NCBI RefSeq assembly: GCF_029784135.1
Contig: NC_073744.1
Coordinates: 79,401,935 to 79,465,934 of the forward strand
Reading direction: 5' to 3'
Origin: Toxorhynchites rutilus septentrionalis
Taxonomy: Eukaryota; Arthropoda; Insecta; Diptera; Culicidae
Length of the DNA stretch: 64,000 bases
Below, in pieces: positions 52,182 to 63,110 of the stretch. The first letter of the stretch is position 1, and each line of letters begins with the position of its first letter. A program made the position numbers and the translations under genes. The notes beneath the pieces are model-generated. The model worked only from the letters and a program-made list of their open reading frames with translations, ran no database searches and was not told the DNA's origin.

Positions 52182-53576
52182 ATGGCTGAGGGCGGAAAGG
52201 ACCCCCCGTTGACACAATTGAATATTTCTGATACCGAACCTCCTCCTGAAGAGCAGGAGGATGAAGCAGAAATTGAGGTAGAAAATTCTGTTTACGAAGT
52301 TGATAGTTCCGAAAATGAGGAAATCGACGAGAAACAGGATTTTCGTCCTAAAGAATGCCCTGAAGGCTCCAAAGGCCCATTCATTGTGTACTTTAGACGA
52401 AAATCCAAACCTCTCAATGTCATTCGCATCTCGAAGGAACTAACTAAAAAATTTTCTGACGTTACCGAGATTTCACGGATGGGACCAGACAAACTACGAG
52501 TTGTCGTCTCAAGCAGGACCCAAGCGAACAAAATAACGTGCTGCGACCTCTTTGCGATTGAGTATCGTGTATACGTACCCTGTTGCAACGTCGAAATAGA
52601 CGGCGTAATAACCGAAAAGGGTTTGACCCGAAAAGAGATAATCGATGGTGTCGGTCGCTTCAAGAACTCCACACTAAAAACTGTGAGGATTCTTGCATGC
52701 GATCGACTGAAATCTGTGTCATATAAAAATGACAAAAGAATTCTCAATCGGACAAACTCTTTTCGTGTGACTTTTGAGGGTTCCGCCCTTCCAAATTACG
52801 TTGCAATAGGGGCACTTCGTTTACCTGTTCGGTTGTTTGTACCCCGGGTAATGAAATGCAACAAATGTATGCAACTCGGTCACACGGCCGCCTATTGTTG
52901 CAATAAAAAACGTTGCGCAGATTGTGGAGAGAGCCATGATGAGAATCCTTGCGCGAAAGAGCACAAGTGTCTTCATTGCGGCGGGACTCCTCATGATTTT
53001 ACTCAATGCCCGGTGTACATACAACGAGGGGAAAAACTCAAGCGTTCCTTAAAGGAACGTTCCAAGCGGACTTTTGCAGAAATGCTTAAGAGTTCCGTGC
53101 CAACAACACAGGACAATCCCTACTCCATTCTGCAGAACGACGAGCCTGTTGCTGACGCTCCCAATGCCGGATGTTCCGGTACATCGCAGGGTGCCATCAG
53201 GAAAAGAAAAATTACTTCTTTTCCATCACTCCCCAGAAAGAATACCGAAACTTCCCAAGTTGGAATGAAGCCTCGAACTGAACGTGCTGAGAATAGGCCG
53301 AAGCAAGTACCTCCCGGTTTACGTGGTCATGCTACCAACCAGGGGTCCTCAGCACTTCCCGGAACAACAACGAACACGTCTGTTCCATTTTCGCGGTCGA
53401 AGCAACAGCCACTACCTGGCCTGCTTGCGCTTTCAGACCTTGTGGATAACATTTTAAATGCTTTAAATATAAACGACCCTCTTAATAGCATAGTATTATG
53501 TTTGCTTCCGGTTGTGAGAACATTTTTGAAAGAAAAATGTGGCTTTTTAGCAGCGTTCATTTCCCTCGATGCCTAG
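52182..53576 (+). CDS. LINE ORF1 protein (CCHC zinc-knuckle, Gag-like)
   Basis: 464 aa from ATG 52182 (MAEGGKDPPLTQL). An upstream in-frame TTG at 52164 is not needed. The N-terminus is acidic (EEQEDEAEIEVE). Residues about 65-215 form an RNA-recognition-like region (FIVYFRRKSKPLNVIRISK, ...). Three zinc knuckles follow at about 226-275: CNKCMQLGHTAAYC (CX2CX4HX4C), CADCGESHDENPC (CX2CX3HX4C) and CLHCGGTPHDFTQC. A Lys/Arg-rich, then Ser/Pro-rich, C-terminus ends at a stop overlapping the ORF2 start. The protein binds element RNA and forms the retrotransposition particle. The frame is intact. Confidence 0.93.
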   Translation: MAEGGKDPPLTQLNISDTEPPPEEQEDEAEIEVENSVYEVDSSENEEIDEKQDFRPKECPEGSKGPFIVYFRRKSKPLNVIRISKELTKKFSDVTEISRMGPDKLRVVVSSRTQANKITCCDLFAIEYRVYVPCCNVEIDGVITEKGLTRKEIIDGVGRFKNSTLKTVRILACDRLKSVSYKNDKRILNRTNSFRVTFEGSALPNYVAIGALRLPVRLFVPRVMKCNKCMQLGHTAAYCCNKKRCADCGESHDENPCAKEHKCLHCGGTPHDFTQCPVYIQRGEKLKRSLKERSKRTFAEMLKSSVPTTQDNPYSILQNDEPVADAPNAGCSGTSQGAIRKRKITSFPSLPRKNTETSQVGMKPRTERAENRPKQVPPGLRGHATNQGSSALPGTTTNTSVPFSRSKQQPLPGLLALSDLVDNILNALNINDPLNSIVLCLLPVVRTFLKEKCGFLAAFISLDA

Positions 53577-56500
53577 TTCAGCGCAAGAGGTCAAGGATTT
53601 GACCACTGTCATACAGTGGAATTGCAGAAGCATCATCCCTAAACTAGACCAATTTAAATTTTTAGTTCACAGTTCTAACTGTGATGTATTTTCTCTCTGT
53701 GAAACATGGCTTTGTTCAGCCGACGAGCTGAATTTTCACGATTTCAACATTATTCGCCTCGATCGTAACGACTCGTTTGGTGGCGTACTATTGGGGATCA
53801 AAAAACGTCACACCTTCTATAGAGTCACTATCCCATCGATTACAGGCATTGAAGTTGTCGTTTGCCAGATACAAATCAATGGCAAAGAACTCTGCATTGC
53901 TTCGATATATATTCCTCCCAGGACTACTGTAGGCCGCCATCAGTTCTTTGATATTATCGAGGCATTGCCGGAGCCGCGATTAATCTTAGGTGACTTCAAC
54001 TCCCATGGAACAGCATGGGGGTCACTCTACGATGACAACCGTGCCACGTTGATTTATGATCTGTGCGACAACTTCAACATGACAGTTTTAAATACTGGGG
54101 AAGCAACTAGGATAGCCAACCCTCCTGCACGGGCAAGCATGCTAGACATATCTCTCTGATCTTCTTCATTATCCCTGGATTGCACATGGAAGGTAATCCA
54201 AGATCCCCACGGTAGTGATCACCTACCAATAATTTTATCGATCGCCAATGAATCAAAATCTAGTGAGTCAGTCGATATTGCGTATGACCTCACGAAGAAT
54301 ATTGACTGGAGAAAATTTGCAATTTAATATAGAAAATTAATATCTGAAGCAATCATTTCGATGCATGAACTTCCTCCCCTTGAAGAGTATAATTTTATAT
54401 CAAGTTTGATTTACGATAGCGCACTTCAAGCTCAAAAGAAACGTGTACAGGCTACCACTTTCCGACGTCGTCCTCCATCACTTTGGTGGGACAAGGAATG
54501 TTCAAAGGTCTACCTTGAAAAATCATCCGCTTTCAAAAAATTCAGGAAAACTGGATTAGTGGAATGGTTTCTAAAGTACCAAGCTCTAGAAGCCAAACTA
54601 AAAGGTTTGATTAAAGCAAAAAAGCGTGGATATTGGCGGAAGTTCGTCAATGGTTTGTCAAGGGAGACCGCTATGAGCACTCTTTGGAATACGGCTAGGA
54701 AAATGCGTGGCTGGAACCATACAAACGAAAGTGAGGAATACTCTGACCGTTGGATTTTTAACTTTGCAAGGAAGGTTTGCCCCGACACCGCTCCTGCACA
54801 ATACGTCGTACGCGACATTCCACTTCAAAGCGATTATGAGAATTTTTCGATGGTGGAATTCTCAATTGCCCTTCTCTCATGTAACAATTCAGCTCCAGGG
54901 TCGGACAAGATTAAATTCAACTTGTTGAAGAATCTTCCCGACTTGTTAAAACAGCGTTTGCTGAACTTGTTCAACAAGTTTCTGGAGCTGAATATTGTCC
55001 CGCATGACTGGAGACAAGTGAGAGTGATAGCCATACGGAAACCCAACAAGCCAGCTTGCGATCACAACTCGTATAGGCCGATTGCAATGTTATCCTGTAT
55101 TCGTAAATTGTTAGAGAAAATGATTCTACTTCGTTTGGACAAGTGGGTCGAAACGAACAATTTGCTGTCAAATACGCAGTTTGGCTTCCGCCGAGGTAAA
55201 GGGACGAATGATTGTCTCGCGCTGCTATCATCTGAAATCCAAATCGCATTTGCTCGCAAAGAACAAATGGCTTCCATTTTCCTCGATATCAAAGGGGCAT
55301 TTGATTCAGTTTCCATGGAAATTCTCTCAGAGAAGCTTCATAATCGTGGACTTTCACCAATTCTGAATAATTTCCTGTACAATTTACTGTCAGAAAAGCA
55401 CATGAATTTCTCTCATGGCAACTCAAAATATTCTCGTTACAGTTTTATGGGCCTACCGCAAGGCTCCTGCCTAAGCCCCCTCTTGTACAGTTTTTACGTC
55501 AATGATATGGATGATTGTCTAACTAGAGACTGCACGCTGAGACAACTTGCAAACGATGGAGTTATTTCCATCACGGGTACTAATCCCGTCGCTCTGCAAA
55601 AGTCGTTGCAAGATACCATGAACAATCTGTTCACGTGGGCCCTCAAGCTGGGTATCGAATTCTCTACGGAGAAAACTGAAATGGTCGTTTTTTCTAGGAA
55701 GCACGAACCCGCCCAATTCCAGCTTCACCTATCCGGCAAAACGATCCAACACTCTATGTTTTTCAAATACCTGGGTGTATATTTTGATTCGAAATGTACC
55801 TGGGGGAGACACATTGCGTATTTGAAACAGAAATGCCAGCAAAGAATCAATTTTCTCCAAACAATAACCGGAACATGGTGGGGTGCCCATCCAGGAGACC
55901 TCATTCAGTTGTACAAAACAACGATATTGTTAGTGTTAGAATATGGCAGTTTTTGCTTCCGATCAGCTGCCAGGATTCATATTCTCAAGCTGGAGAGGAT
56001 ACAATATCGTTGCTTGCGTATAGCCATGGGGTGTTTGCATTCGACACATACGATGAGTCTCGAAGTTTTGGCAGGAGTACCCCCGCTTACTCTTCGGTTC
56101 ACAGAATTATCCTACAGATTTCTCATCCGTTGCAAGATCATGAATCCATTGGTGATTGATAACTTCGAAAATCTACTACAACTGACTCCTCAGTCAAGTT
56201 TTATGTCTTTATACCATGAGTACCTTACCCACGACGTGCACCCTTCACCAGGCATCTCCAACCAAGTTTGCTTCCCATACTTTTGCAATTCCTCTGTCAT
56301 TTTTGATCTGTCCATGCGACAAAAAATCCATGGAATACCAGATCACCTACGCTCCAATGTTATTCCGTCGATATTTTCGGAAAAATATGGGAAAGTTGGA
56401 TCTGATAAAATGTTATTTACTGACGGTTCATACATAAACGGGTCCACTGGCTTCGGCATCTTCAATGAAAATTCCAGTGCCTCTTTCAAACTCAAAGATC

Positions 56501-57260
56501 CTTGTTCCGTGTATGTCGCAGAAATGGGTGCGATATACTATGCTCTAGGGATCATTGAAACACTGCCCATCGACCATATTTTATTTTTTCAGACAGTCTC
56601 AACTCAATAGAGGCAACCCGCTCAATGAAAGTTGATAAACGCTCATCTTATTTCCTAACAAGAATAAGACATCTATTGAGTGTTTTGGTCGAAAAATTAT
56701 TCAAGATTACCTTAGCATGGGTTCCCTCTCATTGCTCGATTCCGGGGAATGAGAAAGCGGACTCGCTAGCTAAGGTGGGCGCTTCAGAAGGCACACTTTT
56801 TGAAAGGCAAATTGCCTATAATGAATTTTTTCACATTCCTCGGCAGGACACACTCGTTAGTTGGCAGCGCATGTGGAGTGAAGATGAGTTCGGTCGTTGG
56901 CTACACACGATTATCCCTAAGGTCTCGACGAGTGCATGGTTCAAGGGATTGAATGTAGGTCGTGATTTCATTCGCGTGATATCTCGGCTTATGTCCAATC
57001 ACTACAACCTAAACGCGCATCTCTATCGCATTGGGCTCGCAGCAAACAATCTCTGTGATTGTGGCGATGGCTACCACGACATCGAGCATGTTGTCTGGTC
57101 GTGTATCCGGTTCCATGCTGCTCGCTCTCAGCTCTCTAGAGCACTGAGAGCAAAAGGCAGACAATCGGATATCCCCGTCCGGGATATCTTAGGTAACCGG
57201 GATCCTGATCTTCTGCTTCATCTATACCTGTTCCTCAGAAACGCCGATGTCAACGTTTAA
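53569..57260 (+). pseudogene. LINE ORF2 (endonuclease, RT, RNase H), inactivated
   Basis: Starts at ATG 53569, overlapping the ORF1 stop (ATGCCTAG). The endonuclease (53600-54200) shows WNCRSI, LCETWL, SIYIPP, GDFNSHGTAWG and SDHLP. A TGA at 54157 breaks it after LDISL and a TAA near 54325 breaks the linker. From 54361 to 56610 the reverse transcriptase is open: YRPIAMLSCIRKLLEK, FGFRRGKGTNDCL, IFLDIKGAFDSV, GLPQGSCLSPLLYSFY, and LANDGVI where LADDG is expected, so a catalytic Asp is Asn. RNase H begins MLFTDGSYINGSTGFGIF, then a frameshift near 56598. The rest (AWVPSHCSIPGNEKADSLA) is open to 57260, followed by a CCHC-like CDCGDGYHDIEHVVWSC. At least two stops, one frameshift and one active-site change. 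Confidence 0.92.
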
Positions 57261-57780
57261 TGATGTTTCCTTCGTTGTGTCCCCGTTTTATATCCCTCCT
57301 ATCCGATCGATAAACTTTTACTTAGTCGCGGCAATACATACACACACTCTTTACAGATACACGGGCCAAAGGTTGTGCAGTCCACTGATGATTCAACAAG
57401 AGCCAAAGGTTGTACCGCTCATGACAACTCTACACGAGCTGATGATTGCGCCGGTTAGTGACCATTCTGTCCTGGATTCCTCGAGTCGAGAAGACGCACC
57501 ACGCTAGATATGGGGTACAGACTAGGGGGGCGTTGCTGATTAATGGTCAGCTGCATCCAAATAGGAAGTATCCCGTGTCGGGCACACGTACAGAGCATTG
57601 GAGACAGCAACATCCCAATTACGAGAACACTTGTAATACTAACCTCGAGCCGACCGCGAGTAATCGGTTACATATTACTAACATAGATAATAAGAAAAAC
57701 TGTTAAAATATTGAACTCCGGCCCCGTCAGGCTAACGCCATAGGAGCCTTGATAAAAATATATATTTTGGAAAAAAAAAA

Positions 57781-60469
57781 TTACATTCATATAAAAAAGT
57801 TGACAACTTAAGATAAGGGAAGGGTGGAAAAGACGGACACATTAAGTAAACATTGATTTTACTGTGAATTTCACAAGAAAAATATATAGCTATCTCACCA
57901 CAAATGGATAGTCTAAGTCTCTTCTCATAATAAAAATTTGTCTTTGAGGCAGAAATTTTACAAAATGAATGTGTGAGAAAATTTCACCGCTGATTCGATA
58001 AACCGGAAGGGAAGTGATGGTAAAAAACTCACGTAACGAGAAATACTCCAAACATTTACTCGATAACAATGAGAATCTTATTTGCTGCAGACGAAAATTT
58101 ACATCGAGCTGCTCTTTGAAGATTACTTTTTTTGTGTTTTTTTACAATTTTAACAGAAGGCCAGCCAGGTGTACACAGTAAGGATCAAAGGTATTGATAC
58201 ACTGTATTGCAAGTTTGCACACCATTAAAATTTTAATTAAAAATGTAATTCATCAATCATACATAGATTTCCGTCTTTCCCGACTTTTCTCTACGATCAT
58301 TTTGAATGTCTACATCTCGGAACTATTTTCTTTTAAATTTTTCTTCCTTCTTCACTCAAATTGGGCTGCCCAATACTTCTCCCTGTTTGTAATTCTCCCA
58401 ACCATATTTTATTATTAAGTCTGTCGATTCTCCGAATGGTAATTGTTTGCATTACGAGTTGGCATACATCAGATTAAAAGTAACACCTGCTGGGGGAAGA
58501 ATGGAGGGGGGGGAGGCGAGGACAAAAGATCAAAAAATAGCAACCTGAAAATAAACTCGTTAAACCGAACATTACGTCACGTCGCTGATGATTAATGGCG
58601 AATTTATACATTTTTGCATCGATTATTTCTATTTTTGTTGACCGGTGTGAGGGGGGGGAGGCGTTTCCTCCGGTTTGGTCGTCGTATTTTCACGGTGAGT
58701 TCTGTGCTGCCCTAACTCAGAGCTGCCTGGATGGATGGGATGGATGGGAAATAAGAGTGAGGGGAAGAATGGAAAATGGCAGGATGTGGACTACTCGCGA
58801 AATAAAACACAATTTGTTTTCCGCTAGTATGATTCGCTTCCCATGTTTGACTTCCGTTTGCTATTTATCCGTCGAGTAGTTGGGTTGGGCAGAGAACCGC
58901 CGGCTGAAGGTGGCTTTATGGGTCACTCTACAAAGAGAAAATGTGTTTTTATTCAATATTTGCTGATGTTGTGTACAGGATCGTTCGTGGTGGACTACGG
59001 AAACATGACCTATCAACGATTATCGATGTTTAGATAAATAAAGTAAGCTATTCTCAACTTCATCCCTGCTTCCGTTTCTGACTTTTGAATCTTTGTTTTA
59101 TCGGAAGGCATTTAAAAAATAAAACATCGTGTAATTTTTTAAATTTTAATTTGACAATCTCAACCAATAAAACACAATAATCATCCCATTCATGAGAGAA
59201 GAGCATACAGAAATAATAGTTCATCCACCAGAATTTCGTCAAAATCCATACTGCCACTGTTTAAAGGTCACAAAATGAACATAAAGGAAGAACAGAACAG
59301 TCATACAAAATAAACGACAAATTGTAATAACATAATTTCAAAGAAGCATCCAATGTATAATAAAAAACTGTAAACGAATCTAACGTGCATTCTCTTTTTT
59401 TATGTACTGATCTTTGAGGTCAACAGGCAATTTGAACATGTTGTTAAAAAATTGACTTGAAAGTTATCATCAAAAATTACAAAATGACTGAATCTGTTTG
59501 CAGCATATAGAAGGTATGACAGATGACTTTCGATAAAAAGTAGAGATTAACAGGGGATTTTCCGAAAAATATAAATTTTTAAAATCTGAATTTTTTGACA
59601 TATTGTTCCAACTTTGTCTCTAGTCCTGTGAAGGGGACAATTCAATCCAAATTTCTTCTCCACTTCCCTTAAAAAACTTCATTGTCGTTCAACGCTCCTC
59701 TGCAAACCGTGTCCGTTTCAGCAAACATCAAACGACGTTCTTGAAACGGGTTTCTGAGCGGGCATCGTTTTGTATACAGATTTGTGATTTCATTAGCCTG
59801 TTTTCAAAACATTTTTTAAGCTATTGAAACAAGTTTCCGAATCAATAATTAATAAATACATAACTATTAAACGTTTCAACTGTTGAATAAAATGATTCAG
59901 TGCAATGCGCGCATTAACATAAAAAAAACAAATTACATGAATTTGTTCACACTGAGACAAAAATAGTACTCTTTTTTTATTGACAAAAAAAAACTTTTTA
60001 AGAGTTACGTTGAAAAACATTTGGAGACATGTGGGTCAATACAAAACGTAGCGATAATGTGTTTCAACGTAACTCCTAAACATATAGTTGTACCATTATG
60101 ATGTACTTGGAAAAGTTGTGGAAAATTATAAGCAAATTCATAAAATTTCATGAACATGGCGGTAAAACTCGACCAACATAATAAATGAGCTTATTTACTA
60201 TAAAAAAGACAAAAGATTGGAAATATTAGGAGGGATATTAGGAAATAGAAGGAGATTGGTCCTTTTTTGTTTTAAATCACATCAGAATTCATAATGTGTG
60301 GCTTAAAATGCAAATTAAATAAAACGAATGCGCAGTCATACGTCCTAAGTGGTCGTGTCTTGGATACAACCCCCTATATTTATTTCAAAATTTACATAAA
60401 TTTTTCATACAACTTCCATAAAGATTATTAGATTTTCGATCATAAACAAGTGGAAATACGAAGGAACCA
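57781..60469. other. No gene; unassigned sequence after the LINE
   Basis: AT-rich. Open frames at 58595-58879 and 58843-59037 show no domain. G-rich runs occur at about 58507-58520 and 58651-58662. Near 59800-60090 a stretch with GTTACGTTGAAAAACATTTG and its partner TGTTTCAACGTAACTCC (60060-60078) forms a loose inverted pair of about 15 bp, possibly MITE debris. No exon signal. Confidence 0.45.
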
Positions 60470-61502
60470 TGGAAAATCTCCTGGGTAGAGAATACAAACG
60501 GATCCTACCTTCTGGTGATGGACGAGTATTCGTGCGAACATTGCGAAAGAACTCTTAAACAAACAATCCTAAATTGACTACCGAAGTAACCAGCATCATT
60601 GGGGACCTGCCTACGCAGACACTGTCCGAATAGCAGCATACAGGAACAAACTGAGAGGTCGTGTTGGCCGTAAAAAGTATTGCATCTCAAAGGTGGATAT
60701 GAAAAAATCACTATAGCATGCTAAGGCATATGTAAACAGACAGAGGTTCTGGAACAAGGTCTTTTATACGGATAAGCCGAAAACCAATATCTTTAAATCG
60801 AATGGAAGACAGATAGCGTGGAGGAAACAGGATCAGTGCTTCAGATTCAGCATTTGGTTATAATAGTAAAAAACGGCAAGCTTCCCATTTGTTTCATTTC
60901 CACCCAAATGAACTACGAACAATATCTTGAATTACTGGAGGATGTTTTGATTGACCGTATTGAGAATAACACTACCGAGGATATCCACGTTTCCAAGCAA
61001 TCAAAGGCATGGTTTGCTGAGAAGGACATTCTTCAATGGCCCGCTTGCATTCCCGATTGCAATCCCATAGAGAACCTATGGGGAATCTTGGCAGAGGTGG
61101 TCTATGCAAAGGGACGAGAATTTGACAACATTTCCAGCCTCAAGCAGTAACTCAGGAGTGTTGGGCTATAATCGATATGGCAACACTTTAAAAGCTGTCT
61201 GACTCGATGCCAAATCGAATTTTTAAATTGATCCGAAATGGAGGTGGACAAACCAAATATTAGCGATTGGACTCGAAATTTGACGCACTTTTTTTTTCTA
61301 TCGAAATTTGAAGATGCGGATAAACGAATGAAAACTCTAATTTGAATTGTTTGAAAACAAAAAGTGAATTGTTACTGTTTTTTAGTAATGAATACGATGA
61401 AATTAACAACAATCGTCTTTTATGAGCGAAATTCAACAAAGAACTGTTTTTTTTTAAATATTGAAGAAAAATAGTGTGCGGCTGAGCAAATGTCTACCAC
61501 TG
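60470..61502 (+). pseudogene. Tc1-like transposase pseudogene, copy 3
   Basis: Read with frameshifts: PSGDGRVFVRTLRKNS, PKLTTEVTSIIG, RQRFWNKVFYTDKPK, NIFKSNGRQIAWRKQDQ, NNTTEDIHVSKQSKAWFAEK, DILQWPACIPDCNPIENLWG. This is the full order of Tc1 transposase from the linker to the third catalytic Glu. The first catalytic site is changed (TDKPK for TDESK). The region of the second Asp is damaged. The right end at 61502 is the complement of CAGTGGTAGACATTTGCTCA, followed by TA, a Tc1-type terminus. The left end was not found. Confidence 0.8.
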
Positions 61503-61639
61503 TATTATATGTTATGTGAACTGAATCTTCTAATCTGAAATACAATGTACCAATATTGGAACAATCATCAAATACATATTTCTTTATATGATATGAGGAT
61601 TAAGGAACACTGAAAAATCATTTTGCACTACTCTATATA

Positions 61640-63110
61640 AATAACGGGTTTTTCAATAGGTACGCTACAAACGTAGACCGTAGACAGCAAACGATGCCGT
61701 ATTTTTTCCCGCTCTCTTGGCATTTCTCTTCAGAAAGGTTTGCCATTTCATAGTGGAAAGATATACGATCCAAATTTACTACCGAACTTCTGAGCCAATT
61801 TATGGTCGTCGTAATCGTCCTGCCAGATCAACAATTGAGCGTCTAGTGGAAAATCCACAGGCACAGTACAAAATGTTGCCGTGCCAATGGGACAAAGAAG
61901 TGCCCGTAGTGTCGAGAATATTGCTGCCGCTAGCGCATCAATTGAGGAAGACCCAAATCAGTCTCTCACACGTCGTTCTCAAGCGTTGCGCATCTCTGTG
62001 ACGTCTTCTTCTTCTTATATGGCACTAACGTTCCTAGAGGAACTCCGCCGTCTCAACGTAGCATTACTTGCGTCATTTTCATTAGTACTTAGTTGAGATT
62101 TCTATGCCAAATAACACGCCTTGAATGCATTCTGAGTGGCAAGCTCTAGAATACGCGTGACCACAGTGCAAGTCAGAGGAAATTTCTTTGAAGAAAAATT
62201 TCCCCGACCAGAACGGGAATCGAACCCGAACCCCCGGCATGTTAGGTTTGACGCTAACCACTCGGCCACGGGAGCACCATCTCTGTGACGTCGTTGTGGC
62301 GAATTTTGCGAAAAGATCTTGGCCTACATCTTTACAAAATCAAATTGACGCAAGAACTGCAGCCGCTTGGCCACCAGAAGCGTCATATGTTCGTGAATTG
62401 GGCTGAACAACAACTTGAAAATGATCCCGATTTTCATCGAAAAATCATCTGATGAGGCTCATTTCTGGTTGAATGGCTTCGTCAATAAGCAAAATATGCA
62501 TTGTTGGTCAGGCAACAATCCACACGTATACCATAAGTCACCATTGCATCCCGGAAAAATTACGGTTTGGTGCGGTTTATGGTCTGGCGGCGTCTTTGGG
62601 CCGTACTTCTTCCGTGATGATGATCGGCACGTTACTGTGAATAAGAATCGCTACCGCTCAATGATAACTGAATATTTTTGGCCAGAATTGGATGATATGG
62701 ACCTGGACAATATGGGGTTTCAACAGGATGGCGCCACAAGTCACACGAATCTATCGATTTATTGAAAACCAAGTTTGGTGAGCGTATTGTTTCACGAAAT
62801 GGTTCAGTCAATTGGCCGCCTCGGTCGTGCGTTTTGACGCCGTTAGACTATTTCCTGTGGGACTACGTCAAGTCTATGATTTATGACAACAAGCCAGCGA
62901 CGATTGATGAACTTCGTACGAATATCGAACGTGAAATTGCAGCAGTATCGGACCATTTATGCTTGAAAACCGTCGAAAATTGGGTTCAGCGTCTGGACTT
63001 CTGCAAGCATGCCCGTGGTGGCCATGCTAAAGAAATCGAATTTCATACATAATGGCATCAAATGAACTTTCACAAGAATAAAGAATTTCAGTGATATCCA
63101 AAACCGTTTT
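61640..63110 (+). pseudogene. Rosa/DD41D-like Tc1/mariner transposase pseudogene, split by a SINE
   Basis: N-terminal part: FIVERYTIQIYYRTSE then PIYGRRNRPARSTIERLVE (helix-turn-helix). After a frameshift, GQRSARSVENIAAASASIEE and SLTRRSQALRISVTS. The SINE at 62006-62277 interrupts here, and the same protein resumes LWRILRKDLGLHLYKIK, NWAEQQLENDPDFHRKI, DEAHFWLNGFVNKQN, GVFGPYFFRDD and FQQDGATSHT. A one-base deletion near 62748 follows, then KFGERIVSRNG, PPRSCVLTPLDYFLWDYVKS to 63052. The D in QQDGAT and the D in TPLDYF give about 41 residues between them. The left end is probably ACGGGTTTTTCAATAGGT (61645); the right end is unclear. Confidence 0.8.
62006..62277 (-). mobile_element. tRNA-derived SINE, family A, copy 4 (inside a transposase)
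   Basis: Perfect 15 bp duplications CATCTCTGTGACGTC (61991-62005, 62278-62292) flank it. The minus strand has the same tRNA-like head with A box TGGCCGAGTGG and B box GGTTCGATTCC, then the common body and a (GAA)n tail. It is inserted into the transposase gene between ISVTS and LWRIL, so it is younger than that element. Confidence 0.96.

Larger units (their letters stand above)
51661..57780 (+). mobile_element. Full-length I-clade-like LINE with target duplications
   Basis: About 6.1 kb. It is bordered by TTACATTCA (51652-51660 and 57781-57789), extendable by preceding A's (AAAATTACATTCA versus the A tail), and ends in a short A tail. A 5' untranslated region (51661-52181), ORF1, ORF2 and a short 3' untranslated region are all present, so it is not 5' truncated. 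Order: CCHC ORF1, AP endonuclease, reverse transcriptase, RNase H. The RNase H domain and three CCHC knuckles fit the I clade (I, Loner and relatives); LOA is the alternative. Confidence 0.93.
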
